A stretch of DNA of 64,000 bases from Phycisphaerae bacterium (GTDB lineage: Bacteria > Planctomycetota > Phycisphaerae > Sedimentisphaerales > Anaerobacaceae). Position numbers and translations under genes: made by a program. This document shows positions 1-9,516 of this stretch, one piece after another. Under the pieces are notes generated by a model. That model was not told the origin of the DNA and did not search any database. It saw only the letters and a list, made by a program, of their open reading frames with translations. The stretch is taken from positions 1 through 64,000 of the forward strand of contig JAUVVQ010000009.1 in assembly GCA_030604525.1 (NCBI GenBank), in the 5' to 3' direction. Within the stretch, counting starts at the first letter, position 1. The number at the start of each line of letters is the position of its first letter.

Positions 1-128
1 CGATTAGTCGAGATGTGGGCTACTTATGAGCGAATATTAAATTATCAAAGAGCAAAACCGGTTTAACCCTGCAAATTATAAAAAATTCTAAAATCTGCAA
101 CAAAAGAACCTTTGGGCAACACGCCCAA

Positions 129-2270
129 TTAGTCATAAGGCTTGATTGATAACTGTACCGGTCTGGTCGATTCCAGTTTAAGCCATATAACCAGATTCAC
201 ACCTTCCAATGTGGAGGCATGTCCGATTCTACACAGCTGTCCTGTCGGTACTGGTTTATCATTAATGTAAACTTCTGCTGGGGTTCTACCCCATTGTTTT
301 ATAATCAGAGCAGGATTAACAAGGGGAGTCTCCTGGCTGGCATTCAGTTCCAGATGCAAGAGGGATGGGCGTCCGTTATTATTTGCCTGTATGACATACG
401 TTCTCTCGGTCTGGTCGTAGCCGATATTTTTAAATTCACCTGCCAGAATTCTCGCTTTTGGTGCCTGAAGCCAGGATTTGGCGAGGTCAACGAGTTCTTC
501 CGGATTTTTTTCTGTCAGGCCCTGTAACATGATTCTGGTTTTTGTGCGGTCGGTCAACTTATGGTCCTTCCATTGCAGAAATGTCGTCAGGTTGAAATGA
601 CTGGCGTGGTCAGGATTGAGAACCCATCGACCGTCACCAGGAACCTGGGCAATCGGCCAATGATTCCACCATCCGTAGACTGAAGGAACAGAGTCAGGGC
701 GATAGCCCTTTCCCTGTTTGGCACTATAGGTACGGAAGAATGGAGATTCCTTTTTCATTTCTTTTGTTTCAAAGGAATCGGGGGGCAAGATCAGGAACGG
801 ACGATATTTTGACTTTAAATTAATTACTTCAATATTCGCCCCTTCAGGTTCGTTTAGAACTACGGGAAGGTCATCATCCCAGGCATAACTGTGTTTCTGC
901 CCCCGCATATTAACCAGGGTAATTTCCGGCGAGTTGATTACTTCTGCCGGTTTCGTGCCAGGAGGAAGAACTACAATCTGCTCCGCCCAGTCATGCGGAC
1001 GAATTGGCTTCGAATAATGCAGAATCATCTTACGGATGCCTGAATAATCAGGATATATAATATAAAACTCGTCACACCATTCTCCTCGCGAGTCATCACC
1101 AACAGCGACAAACTTGTAATAGGTATCAATGAGAGCATATCTCCAGTGAACCACCGTGCGTGCGTCATGATTTTCTATTATGCGGACATGCGAAAAACGG
1201 CAATCTCTATCCATAAGTGGTTCGGCGCAACTACAGACATCCGGTCCCCATGTTTCCAGCCATTCATTCGTAAACCAAATTCCATTTTCCGTTACCCAGC
1301 AAGGAACAAAACTTGTACCGCGCCAGAAAATCAGCTTGCCCGACATGTTGTCAAAACGAATGAGGACATCTGCCAAATCGCTGACCCGCCAGAGAGCGTC
1401 CCATTCATCATAATAATTGAGTTTGGTGTAATATGCTCCAAAGGCCCCGGATTTACGATGAACTTTAGGAAACTGCCGGTCAGGCAAATCAGGTTTGTGC
1501 TTTGGACGAGAACGGAGATATGCTTTTTGGACTTCACTGGAACTCAGGGCTTTGGAGTTGATTTTGAGCCCATCGATTATTCCATCGAAAAAGGAATAAA
1601 AGTCAGTGGTAGTCAGTTGGTAATCTTCCCAGGGTTCCTGAGTGTAATTGCGACCAATAAGAAGCGGGGTTCCTTTTGGAATTATAAGATTCGATTTTAT
1701 TATGAAGGAGCTTTTGGGTCGGCCATTCACAAAGAAGGATAGGCGGCTTTTTTCATCATATACGGCTGCAATATGAATCCAGGTTCTCAGTGGCAATTGC
1801 TGGTCGGATAAATAACTTTGCCATTTATCTGCCGCCGGCACTCGCATTCCGAGGTAACCTTTGTTGTCAATACCAAACATAAAACCTTCAAATTCGGCAT
1901 TACGGAGTTCGATAACCGGCGCCCAAAACCACGGATATGCTCCCAATGCTATCCATGTTTCAATAGTAAAGTTACCGGTTATTTGGGGGACATCTTGGGC
2001 CTTGCGGCGAATGTATGTGCGAAAGCCATCGAATTTCAGTGCATTTCCTTCAACACCTTTGACCAGTGTATATTTTCCATAAATCTGGTCATAGATATTA
2101 CCTGCATCATCTTCGATTCTATTGTCAACGACACTATCAAAGGTCCAGCAGGAAATAATGTTTTTTTCATCAGCATTGACTGTCCGACAGCAAAAAACGA
2201 TAAGCAAAAAAGTGGACAAGGCAATTGAGAACAAAATTGATTTCGTGACTTTTAAACACTTTCTGTGCAT
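129..2270 (-). CDS. Secreted LamG-domain protein, large uncharacterised C-terminal region
   Basis: 713 residues. The N-terminus has a basic stretch and a hydrophobic core ending near residue 33, a signal peptide, so the protein is exported. Residues about 37-250 match a LamG/concanavalin-A-like jelly roll: it opens with SCWTFD, carries FTIETWI and WIHIAAVYD, and ends with a DGIIDGLKI strand followed by an S-SEVQKAY tail, all typical of Laminin_G_3. Such domains usually bind polysaccharide. Residues about 270-713 are rich in Trp and Tyr and match no catalytic motif I recognise. The ATG at 2270 follows AAGGAG at a good distance. It runs off alone toward the window edge. Role in glycan binding or turnover is inference from the domain. 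Confidence 0.75.
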   Translation of the reverse strand: MHRKCLKVTKSILFSIALSTFLLIVFCCRTVNADEKNIISCWTFDSVVDNRIEDDAGNIYDQIYGKYTLVKGVEGNALKFDGFRTYIRRKAQDVPQITGNFTIETWIALGAYPWFWAPVIELRNAEFEGFMFGIDNKGYLGMRVPAADKWQSYLSDQQLPLRTWIHIAAVYDEKSRLSFFVNGRPKSSFIIKSNLIIPKGTPLLIGRNYTQEPWEDYQLTTTDFYSFFDGIIDGLKINSKALSSSEVQKAYLRSRPKHKPDLPDRQFPKVHRKSGAFGAYYTKLNYYDEWDALWRVSDLADVLIRFDNMSGKLIFWRGTSFVPCWVTENGIWFTNEWLETWGPDVCSCAEPLMDRDCRFSHVRIIENHDARTVVHWRYALIDTYYKFVAVGDDSRGEWCDEFYIIYPDYSGIRKMILHYSKPIRPHDWAEQIVVLPPGTKPAEVINSPEITLVNMRGQKHSYAWDDDLPVVLNEPEGANIEVINLKSKYRPFLILPPDSFETKEMKKESPFFRTYSAKQGKGYRPDSVPSVYGWWNHWPIAQVPGDGRWVLNPDHASHFNLTTFLQWKDHKLTDRTKTRIMLQGLTEKNPEELVDLAKSWLQAPKARILAGEFKNIGYDQTERTYVIQANNNGRPSLLHLELNASQETPLVNPALIIKQWGRTPAEVYINDKPVPTGQLCRIGHASTLEGVNLVIWLKLESTRPVQLSIKPYD

Positions 2271-2364
2271 TGAAAAGCTCCTTATTATAAATGTGACTTT
2301 TGTTCGGTAAATACACCAAAAAACAGATTCAGTTCGTGCTTGATGGAGGAGTCACAAGAGACGG

Positions 2365-2607
2365 TCAAGGCGGTGAAATAGAAAGAGGGCAATTATCAAC
2401 CACAAAATGATAGCTGCCTGAACCAATCTCATAAATCGCCGCATTTTCTTCTCTTTTGACAAAGCGAACCCCTTCAGCTTTTTCGGCCGGCACACCAAAG
2501 TCGACATTTAGCATGTTCACATAGGCAGTCAGAGCATCAAACCATTTTACAGCTACAACATAATCAATTAACTGTCCAGCGTCAACTATAATTTCTCTTA
2601 ACGACAA
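2365..2607 (-). CDS. Small hypothetical protein, 80 aa
   Basis: Reads from a TTG start with AAGGAAG seven bases upstream, and stops at 2365. The product is acidic to neutral with no membrane segment; it contains WFDALTAYVNMLNVDFG and ends in a beta-rich stretch (IYEIGSGSYHFVVD). I recognise no family. It lies between the LamG gene and an istB remnant, so it could be cargo or a fragment of a longer gene. It is kept because the start signal and amino-acid composition look like a real gene; function unknown. Confidence 0.45.
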   Translation of the reverse strand: MSLREIIVDAGQLIDYVVAVKWFDALTAYVNMLNVDFGVPAEKAEGVRFVKREENAAIYEIGSGSYHFVVDNCPLSISPP

Positions 2608-2661
2608 TTATTTCTTCCTTTCAGTTATCACATCTTTCCCATGAATGAATGCTTCTGGGGG

Positions 2662-2677
2662 TGCCCCCATGGGGGCA
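2662..2677. repeat. Perfect 16 bp palindrome
   Basis: TGCCCCCATGGGGGCA is its own reverse complement and sits about a dozen bases beyond the stop of the decayed istB tail. It may be a terminator stem, a protein site, or part of an insertion-sequence end. No T-run follows on either strand. Confidence 0.5.
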
Positions 2678-2689
2678 AAATTCTGGATA

Positions 2690-2857
2690 TTACTTATCCC
2701 TATCCTTCCGCTTCCTTGCCTGCTCGGCTCGATAGCTGGGTACATTCAATTCTAATATCACGCTGTGATGGACCAGTCTGTCAATTGCAACCGGAACTGA
2801 CAAGGTCCTTCCATCTGACTGGACACATACTGGACAAACATGCGTCCAGAGACGACT
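2690..2857 (-). pseudogene. istB: Decayed 3' end of an IS21-family istB helper ATPase
   Basis: The minus strand encodes a 55-codon open stretch ending with TAA at 2690-2692. Its second half reads VPVAIDRLVHHSVILELN followed by VPSYRAEQARKRKD, which matches the C-terminal end of IstB-type ATPases (LLDRLxHHxxxxEIxGESYRxxE, then a basic tail). The upstream part up to an in-frame TGA at 2858-2860 does not look like IstB, and neither the Walker motifs nor an istA transposase is present, so only the last ~40 codons survive. It marks an old IS21 insertion next to the tRNA-Arg gene. Recognition is by eye; a profile search would settle it. Confidence 0.6.
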
Positions 2858-2875
2858 TCAGGCGAACACTAGCGA

Positions 2876-2914
2876 ACAAAAAAACTGCGATAACGATAAC
2901 GAAACCGCAGTTTT
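2876..2914 (-). terminator. Rho-independent terminator behind tRNA-Arg
   Basis: AAAACTGCG (2881-2889) pairs with CGCAGTTTT (2906-2914). Read on the minus strand the stem follows the tRNA directly and runs into a T-tract at 2878-2884. This is a standard tRNA terminator. Confidence 0.75.
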
Positions 2915-2917
2915 GAC

Positions 2918-2991
2918 CACGCCCGGCAGGACTCGAACCTGCGACCTACGGATTAGAAATCCGTTGCTCTATCCGGCTGAGCTACGGGCGC
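2918..2991 (-). tRNA. tRNA-Arg(TCT)
   Basis: 74 nt cloverleaf on the minus strand: acceptor GCGCCCG paired with CGGGCGT, D arm GCTCAGCCGGATAGAGC, anticodon arm ACGGA-TTTCTAA-TCCGT giving anticodon TCT, and T arm GCAGG-TTCGAGT-CCTGC. The discriminator is G and the CCA end is not encoded. It reads AGA codons. An IS21 remnant and a terminator lie just downstream. Confidence 0.93.
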
Positions 2992-3352
2992 TCATATTTA
3001 TATTAACTTCAATATACTCATTTCGCAGAGTTTGTGTCAAGCTGTTTTATCTAACCAAGAAGCTCAGAAATTCCCGTAGCAAAGAGCTTAATTCATATCA
3101 ATCCGAAAGAAGGGATTTTCCTCAGTGATGAGGTTATTTAAAAATCGATACAACCACAATTGCAGGGGCTCTTTTAAAATTACTATAAAGCAAATTCCTG
3201 CATTTCAATAAACTACAATTCCAAGCTATGAAAAGAAACTGTAATGTGATATATTATTTATCTTTTTTACGATTTGGTTATCAATTTATTCAGGCAACAA
3301 GTAAAATACAACTAAAGCATATTACGATTTTGCAGATTGAAAAGAGGTTGCG
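2992..3352. other. Intergenic, no gene seen
   Basis: AT-rich spacer between the divergent tRNA-Arg and site-2 protease genes. It should hold both promoters, but I find no clear consensus pair. A short imperfect inverted motif (AAGCTC near 3060 and GAGCTT near 3085) is the only structure noticed. Confidence 0.5.
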
Positions 3353-4486
3353 ATGACAGGTAAGCGTATTTTTCTTTTTAACCTTTTCGGCTTTAAAGTG
3401 CAGATGCACACGAGCTTGTTGATACTTGCGTTATTTATCTCGTGGTCTCTTGCTACGGGTGGGTTTCCGCGCTGGTATCAGGGTTTCTCAACTATAACGT
3501 ATTGGCTGATGGGTATGGGCGGCGCATTAGGGTTATTTTTTTCAATTGTTTTTCACGAATTTTTTCATTCGATAGTAGCAAGGCAGTACGGGCTTGAAAT
3601 GAAAGGGATAACACTTTTTATTTTCGGCGGTGTAGCCGAGATGAAAAGCGAGCCGCCGAGTGCCAAAGCTGAGTTTATGATGGCTATAGCCGGCCCAATT
3701 TCCAGTATAGCACTGGGGGGAGGGTTTTACCTTTTGCAGAGGAGCGGTATATCTCTGGATTTTCCTATGCCGATGATTGGTGTTCTCGGTTATTTGACGT
3801 TTATAAATTTCGTACTTGCAATTTTTAACCTTATTCCGGGATTTCCATTAGACGGCGGCAGGGTTCTTCGTTCCATACTCTGGGCTATCAAAAAGGATAT
3901 AGTATGGGCAACACGAATTGCTTCAGGAATCGGTTCCGGGTTTGGTGTATTTCTGATTGTAATGGGTATTCTAAGTGCCTTCTATAATGAACTCTTAGGA
4001 GGGATTTGGCTTTGTCTTATCGGGTTATTTTTGCGTGGGGCATCCAGGACATCTTACAAACAGTTAATAATCCGCAAAAGACTCAAGGGGCAAAAGGTTT
4101 GCAGTTTTATGATAACCGAGCCGGTAACGGTATTACCGACAGCCACCATAGAAGAATTTATAGAGGGACATATTTACAGATATCATCTTGCACTTTATCC
4201 GGTGGTAGATAAACATATTGAGCTTATCGGGTTTATCACTCCTGAGGAGGTTAAGAAGATTCCGAGAGAAGAATGGTCAGAACGCACAGTTGGTGAAACG
4301 TCACTGCCCTGCTCATCAGCCAATACTATAAATCCCGAGGCGGAAGCGACGGAAGCGGTTTCGCTGATGCAGAAAAGCGGCAGCGAAACTTTAATGGTAG
4401 TCGACGGCGGCCGTCTGGCAGGTGTAATCACTTTAAAAGATACGCTTAAGATTTTAGAACTTAGAAACGAGTTTGGCGGCAAATGA
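3353..4486 (+). CDS. Site-2 protease family (M50) zinc metalloprotease with CBS pair
   Basis: 377 residues. Several hydrophobic segments span residues about 15-235. The zinc-binding HExxH motif is present as HEFFH at about residues 68-72, and the second motif NLIPGFPLDGGR, whose Asp is the third ligand, lies near residue 160. A cytoplasmic CBS pair follows (about 245-375), which in this family binds adenine nucleotides and gates activity. The product cleaves substrates within the inner membrane; in bacteria it typically handles anti-sigma factors or signal-peptide remnants. The ATG follows AGAGG. No partner such as an anti-sigma factor is adjacent, so its substrate is unknown. Length and order match the M50 subfamily with C-terminal CBS domains. 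Confidence 0.9.
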   Translation: MTGKRIFLFNLFGFKVQMHTSLLILALFISWSLATGGFPRWYQGFSTITYWLMGMGGALGLFFSIVFHEFFHSIVARQYGLEMKGITLFIFGGVAEMKSEPPSAKAEFMMAIAGPISSIALGGGFYLLQRSGISLDFPMPMIGVLGYLTFINFVLAIFNLIPGFPLDGGRVLRSILWAIKKDIVWATRIASGIGSGFGVFLIVMGILSAFYNELLGGIWLCLIGLFLRGASRTSYKQLIIRKRLKGQKVCSFMITEPVTVLPTATIEEFIEGHIYRYHLALYPVVDKHIELIGFITPEEVKKIPREEWSERTVGETSLPCSSANTINPEAEATEAVSLMQKSGSETLMVVDGGRLAGVITLKDTLKILELRNEFGGK

Positions 4487-4690
4487 TTATCTTTTAAGTA
4501 ACCTTTCAAGTTCACTCAAAGAGCTTGTGTTCACAACATCACCTTTTTCAAGCCAGCACCTGCCCCTGGAAGCCGACCGGAATAATGAACATAACATAGG
4601 CCGGCAGGATGGACAGGCCTTGATTATAGAGACTCAGGCGGTTACTTTGGCGTTTCTCAGTGCGAGCTCTTTTTCTTTTGAACAGGCATA

Positions 4691-5425
4691 TTATTTTTCA
4701 ACAATTTGTTTTAATCCGGCGGCGTCCTGCGGGGCGTAGCCGGCTTCATCATTATCGAAGTAACAAAAAATTCTCTTTTTCTGCTTTTTCCATTTTATGA
4801 TATCTTCAGCCCAATAGGAAAGGGTTCTCCTGCCGTATCGGCCTTCGTACGGTCCATTTGGTCCGTGAAGTCGGATATAAACGAAATTTGCGGTTACTTC
4901 TTTAGGTGACATTCGGTGGTTGAAATGATAGATACAAAGTGTGGCATTGTGTTCGGCAAGTATATGGAAGACTTCATCAGTAAACCACGTTGGGTCTCTA
5001 AATTCGAAGGCAGAGTCATAATCACCGTGTAAAGCCCGAAGGAAAGCTTCCAATCTTTCGGGATTTACCTTCCATCTCGGCGGCAACTGGAAAAGAATGG
5101 GGCCAAGTTTTTCTTTCAATACATCTATCCTGTTTAAGAATTTAGAAAGCGTTTTTTCGGGGTCTTTTAGTTTTTTCATATGTGTGATGTAACGACTTGC
5201 TTTTACAGCAAATATGAAGTTATCCGGGGCGGTGTCATACCAGAGTTTGAGAGTTTTCTCTTTTGGTAATTGATAAAAAGAATTATTGATTTCAACGGTG
5301 TGGAAATGTTGGATATAGTAATTTAAAAAATCTTTCTGGCGGATATTAGCGGGATAAAATGCTCCTTCCCAATGCCGATAATGCCAGCCGGATGTACCGA
5401 TTTGGATAAGTTTGTTTTTGCCCAT
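4691..5425 (-). CDS. DUF72 family protein (YecE-like)
   Basis: 244 residues from the ATG at 5425, which follows GGAGG by six bases; an upstream TTG at 5455 is less likely. The N-terminal IQIGTSGWHYRHWEGAFYP and the internal KASRYITHMKKL, LGPILFQLPP and FEFRDPTWF are signatures of DUF72, a TIM-barrel-fold family resembling AP endonucleases, with no settled activity. It is cytosolic, with no signal peptide. It is third in a minus-strand run after the GH57 and malQ genes but separated from malQ by about 108 bp, so co-transcription is possible but unproven. Confidence 0.88.
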   Translation of the reverse strand: MGKNKLIQIGTSGWHYRHWEGAFYPANIRQKDFLNYYIQHFHTVEINNSFYQLPKEKTLKLWYDTAPDNFIFAVKASRYITHMKKLKDPEKTLSKFLNRIDVLKEKLGPILFQLPPRWKVNPERLEAFLRALHGDYDSAFEFRDPTWFTDEVFHILAEHNATLCIYHFNHRMSPKEVTANFVYIRLHGPNGPYEGRYGRRTLSYWAEDIIKWKKQKKRIFCYFDNDEAGYAPQDAAGLKQIVEK

Positions 5426-5532
5426 TAGCAACCTCCGCAGATTCCGCCCACTCAATGTTCAAACTGCCACATACGATTATATGGTTTTTGGTTTGAAACA
5501 AAAGGCAAAAGGATGGCGGAGATAATGGAAGG

Positions 5533-7029
5533 TTAAATACGGTCGTAAGTTTTAGTAAGGTTTAGGATTTTCCCTGAGAGCTTTTTTGTAAGTTGAGCTG
5601 ATTTAAGTCTCCATCGCCAGTTTCCTTTTTTTCTGGCGGGGTGATTCATACGAGCATTATGGTCTAAGCCCAGGATGTCCTGGACAGGAATAATTACGAG
5701 GTTTGCCGCTGAACTCATAGCTAAACGAATCAATTTCCAATGAATACGGCTGGGCGGAACTTTGCGACCGAGGTAACTGAAAAGGTTTGTTTTTGTTTTA
5801 AGGTTTGCTTCCTTTGTGAACCAGCCCTTTGCGGTGTTATTATCGTGAGTGCCGGTATATGCAATGCAATTCTTTATATAATTACCAGGGCAATGAGGAC
5901 TTTCGGGAAATTGACTTCCGAAAGCAAAAAGCACAACTCTCATCCCGGGAAACTTATATTTTCTGACAAATTCCCTGACATCAGGCGTGATATATCCTAA
6001 ATCTTCAACAATAATTGAAGAGTGCGGAATATGTTTTAGCAAAGTTTTCAGGAAGTCATCTTTGGGACCATCAACCCACTTTCCGTTAACAGCGTTTTTT
6101 GCACCGGCGGGTATCCGCCAGTACTTAACAAGGCCTCTGAAGTGGTCGATACGAACAAGGTCAAACAAATTCAGGTTGTGTTTTATTCTATTGAGCCACC
6201 ATTCGTAACCGTTTCTTTTCAGTGTATTCCAATCATAGAGGGGGTTATTCCATAACTGTCCGGTTTTGCTGAAGAGGTCTGGAGGGACACCGGAGACGGC
6301 TGCGGGTTTTTTGCCTTTTGACAGTTGAAAGTTCTGCGGATTAGACCAGGCATCTGCGCTGTTATAAGCAACGTATATGGGGACATCGCCTATTATTCTG
6401 ATTCCTTTTTTATTACAGTATCTTTTCAGGGCGAACCATTGGCGGAAAAATATAAACTGGAGGAACTTTTGCTTTCCTATCCGGTTGCGGAGAGCCTCTT
6501 TTACCGATTTGACAGCTTTTTTATTGCTGTCTCTGAACTTCTTAGGCCAATCGCACCATAAGCGGGGATAAAAATAATTACTTAGAACTTCAAAGCAGGC
6601 GTAGTCATCGAGCCAATATTTGTTCTGCAGGCAAAATTTCTTATAATCCGATTTTGTCGATTGTTTTTTGAATTTCTCAAAAGCGATACTAAAAAGTCTG
6701 GCTTTGTACGCCTTTACTTTTCTGTAATCGACTTTCGAATCTGGGAAAGTCGGTACCTCGGATATATCCTCTTTAGAGAGGAGTCCATATTGATATAATA
6801 ACCCGGGGCTGATGAGCAAAGGATTTCCTGCGAAAGCTGAGACGCAATTGTATGGCGAATTATTGCTTTTGCAGGTAGGAGGATTTAAAGGCAGTAACTG
6901 CCAATAGGATTGGCGGGAACGGTTGAGAAAATCGATGAACTTATAGGCCTGAGGCCCCAAGTCACCTATGCCGAATTTCGACGGCAATGATGTTATATGC
7001 AGTAGTAATCCGTTTGCTCTTTTTATCAT
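5533..7029 (-). CDS. malQ: 4-alpha-glucanotransferase (GH77, amylomaltase)
   Basis: 498 residues, a usual MalQ length, starting at ATG with RANGLLLHITSLPSKFGIGDLG. The enzyme moves alpha-1,4-glucan segments between malto-oligosaccharides. GH77 landmarks are present: YWQLLPLNPP, GDVPIYVAYNSADAW, the nucleophile region VRIDHFRGL (Asp near residue 294), the acid/base IVEDLGYITPDV, and AYTGTHDNNTAKGW. There is no signal peptide, so it works in the cytoplasm. It lies 42 bp downstream of the GH57/DUF3536 gene on the same strand, indicating a shared transcript and a joint role in glycogen or maltodextrin turnover. The RBS is weak. Nothing looks broken. Confidence 0.95.
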   Translation of the reverse strand: MIKRANGLLLHITSLPSKFGIGDLGPQAYKFIDFLNRSRQSYWQLLPLNPPTCKSNNSPYNCVSAFAGNPLLISPGLLYQYGLLSKEDISEVPTFPDSKVDYRKVKAYKARLFSIAFEKFKKQSTKSDYKKFCLQNKYWLDDYACFEVLSNYFYPRLWCDWPKKFRDSNKKAVKSVKEALRNRIGKQKFLQFIFFRQWFALKRYCNKKGIRIIGDVPIYVAYNSADAWSNPQNFQLSKGKKPAAVSGVPPDLFSKTGQLWNNPLYDWNTLKRNGYEWWLNRIKHNLNLFDLVRIDHFRGLVKYWRIPAGAKNAVNGKWVDGPKDDFLKTLLKHIPHSSIIVEDLGYITPDVREFVRKYKFPGMRVVLFAFGSQFPESPHCPGNYIKNCIAYTGTHDNNTAKGWFTKEANLKTKTNLFSYLGRKVPPSRIHWKLIRLAMSSAANLVIIPVQDILGLDHNARMNHPARKKGNWRWRLKSAQLTKKLSGKILNLTKTYDRI

Positions 7030-7071
7030 TTTTCGACTTTACAACAGGGATTCATAAAATCGTATACTTTT

Positions 7072-9516
7072 TCAATCGGCATCTTTCTGAGTTATTTTCA
7101 CCTTGAGATAGTTTGCCAGGCCATCAAACTGTTTAATCCATTTTTTAGCAATATCGTCACCGGCGTTGGCTTTTTTATTCATATTGCGATATTTTTGTCC
7201 TGCTAATGCAAATAAGATATTCTGAGCTTTCTGAAGGTCCAGTTGAGGGGCGATTTTACGCAAGGGTTTAAGTGTTTCTTTTATTTCTACAAGCAGGTCG
7301 ATGTTATCAGGGGAATTTTTCAATCTTTCCGCAAGCCGATTCATTTTCCGGGTAGCTTCAAAGCTGAGCTTTGTTCTATCAAGATTCAAAGATAATCTTT
7401 TTGCCTGAGCAATTAAAGTTTTGAGTTGTTCAATGTTGGTGTCGCTGTTTTGTATAATTTTCGAGATATCCTGATTGATTATAAACTCGGCCGGGACAGA
7501 TAGTGCTTTGGGCAGAGGCGTTTTCATATCCTGCATCATTTCCATAACGGTGCAATTATGCTCATAAATGTGCCTGAATGAAGCATCAATTTCCTTCCAG
7601 GTAGTATCAAGCAGCTCGTACAGGATATTCCTCCGGTCGTCTTTGAAAAGATGCCAGAGCGAATAGTTATTTCCGCTAAAAGCTACATTCATAAGCCGCA
7701 TAACCTCAGTGGTATTGCCGCTACGAAAGGCGGTCTCCAGGTTTTCCTGCACTTTGGAAAATTCATTATTATTCATTGCCGGGGTTACAGCACTGATAAG
7801 ATTGTGGTCCCCGAGATGCAAGACAGCAAAATCAACGATGTGTTTTTCAAAAACGATTTTAGACCGGACAGAAGCCCGTCCAGTTGCAAGGATTTGAATT
7901 CCAGCATCGAGACGTTTATAAACTTCGATATCGGTTGCATAGCAATAGATATCCGGATTATTTTTCGGATTTTGCTCTAAAATAGAGCTGACAGCAAGGT
8001 GAGCAGCGACTCTATTCAGGTCGATGGCAGAAGATTTTATAAGTTTTTCGTAAGCGTCTTTTCCATTTTTAAACTTTTCTTCATTAACCTGGGCCTTTTT
8101 AAGGATACTCATAAATTCCGGCTCCAGGTCTTCGCCCGCGATTTCCTTTGTCAATTGAATTGCTCTGGAGGCATACTGCAATATTTGCAGACTTTCGATA
8201 CCGCAGATATCATCGAAGAACCAGCCGCAGCTTGTGAACATCAGCATTGCATTTCTCTGCAACTCAAGTAATTTCAGGAAAAGCACTTTCTCGTCGTCGG
8301 TAATTTTCTTTCGGATACAATTCGGAACGAACTTATCAATGTTAGCGTATGACCTGTCATTTACAACCTGGATATATTCATTTCTTATTTCCCAGGGGTC
8401 GTCCGAGAATTTATCCATTTGTTTTTCATATATAGATGCGGTTTTGTCACGGAGGTAATTCATAGCTTCTCTTAACGGTTCTCTGAACTGTTGTTTCCCG
8501 GAAGGGTATCTACCATAGAAGCAACCGCAATTACTTCTCCATCGTTCGACGCCGTGAGGGCAGCTCCAGGAGGTATTTTCATTGATTTTGACTTCGTCCT
8601 GAGGAGGGAATTTTTCGAGGAATTCGGCGTAAATGGTTGGAGTTGCGAGCTTGTTTTTTTCAATATAGCTCAGGCAGAACGCCAGTGCCATATCCGCATG
8701 TCGGTGGTGATGGCCGTACGTTTCACCATCAGTTGCGATATTAGCAAGTTGGAGATGTTCAGGATTATCATCCATTATGTCAATTAAGCTTTTAGCAAAT
8801 TTATCACCGCTTTTCAGTAGTGAACCGTAAGCAACACCGTGAGAGACCGGTCCATAATAGAAAAACAAGTTTATTTTATTTCCTGAAGGCAAATTGCAAA
8901 GATACGGAACTGTAGTATCCAGGGAATCCTGGTTTACGTCCTGCCATTTGTCGGTATTTATTTTTCTGATTTTTGCAGCTTGATGAGGCGCCAGGATGGT
9001 AAACTTGATGGCGTTCTTGGCCAGGACTTCAAGTGTTTCGATATCTACGGCAGTTTCCGGAAGCCACATACCTTCAGGTTTCCTACAGAAGTGTTTTTCA
9101 AAATCCTTTATCCCCCAAATAACCTGAGTTTCTTTATCCCTTTTGTTTGCCAGCGGCATAATTATGTGGTTGTATGCCTGGGCAATTGCAGGACCGTGTC
9201 CTGAGAAGCTTTTTTGTCCCTGTTTGTCGGCATCCAATATGGCTTGATAGACTTCATTTGCATTTTTTTTGAGCCAGGAGAGTAAAGTTGGTCCGAAATC
9301 AAAACTTATTTTTGAGTAGTTATTTACAATATCAATAATTTTTTTCTTGGAATCGAGTATTCTCGAAGCTGCATTCTGGCTGTAACATTCGTGGTTTATT
9401 TTTTCGTTCCAGTCGTGAAAGGGATAGGCGGAATCCTGTAATTCCACATATTCGAGCCAGGGATTTTCCCTTGGCGGCTGATAAAAATGGCCATGTATGC
9501 AAACGAATTTATTCAT
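7072..9516 (-). CDS. GH57 family glycoside hydrolase with DUF3536
   Basis: 814 residues from the ATG at 9516, giving MNKFVCIHGHFYQPPREN; a TTG at 9543 is an alternative but the family N-terminus begins at the ATG. The first half carries the GH57 barrel motifs: HGHFYQPPRENPWLE, SGHGPAIAQAYNHIIMPL, PEGMWLPETAVD containing the likely nucleophile Glu, and TDGETYGHHHRHAD with the acid/base Asp. The C-terminal half, after WSCPHGVERWRSNCGC, is the helical DUF3536 region of this subfamily. It acts on alpha-glucans such as amylose or glycogen; exact reaction (amylase, transferase or branching) cannot be told. It lacks a signal peptide and is first gene of the group with malQ. Confidence 0.9.
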   Translation of the reverse strand: MNKFVCIHGHFYQPPRENPWLEYVELQDSAYPFHDWNEKINHECYSQNAASRILDSKKKIIDIVNNYSKISFDFGPTLLSWLKKNANEVYQAILDADKQGQKSFSGHGPAIAQAYNHIIMPLANKRDKETQVIWGIKDFEKHFCRKPEGMWLPETAVDIETLEVLAKNAIKFTILAPHQAAKIRKINTDKWQDVNQDSLDTTVPYLCNLPSGNKINLFFYYGPVSHGVAYGSLLKSGDKFAKSLIDIMDDNPEHLQLANIATDGETYGHHHRHADMALAFCLSYIEKNKLATPTIYAEFLEKFPPQDEVKINENTSWSCPHGVERWRSNCGCFYGRYPSGKQQFREPLREAMNYLRDKTASIYEKQMDKFSDDPWEIRNEYIQVVNDRSYANIDKFVPNCIRKKITDDEKVLFLKLLELQRNAMLMFTSCGWFFDDICGIESLQILQYASRAIQLTKEIAGEDLEPEFMSILKKAQVNEEKFKNGKDAYEKLIKSSAIDLNRVAAHLAVSSILEQNPKNNPDIYCYATDIEVYKRLDAGIQILATGRASVRSKIVFEKHIVDFAVLHLGDHNLISAVTPAMNNNEFSKVQENLETAFRSGNTTEVMRLMNVAFSGNNYSLWHLFKDDRRNILYELLDTTWKEIDASFRHIYEHNCTVMEMMQDMKTPLPKALSVPAEFIINQDISKIIQNSDTNIEQLKTLIAQAKRLSLNLDRTKLSFEATRKMNRLAERLKNSPDNIDLLVEIKETLKPLRKIAPQLDLQKAQNILFALAGQKYRNMNKKANAGDDIAKKWIKQFDGLANYLKVKITQKDAD

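Noticed and set aside
1146-1742. 198-codon plus-strand frame inside the LamG gene
   Set aside because: The minus strand holds a signal peptide and LamG motifs; the plus frame is low in Gly/Ala with no RBS.
2641-2916. 91-codon plus-strand frame over the IS21 scar
   Set aside because: The minus strand of the same bases reads as IstB C-terminus and the frame runs into a tRNA.
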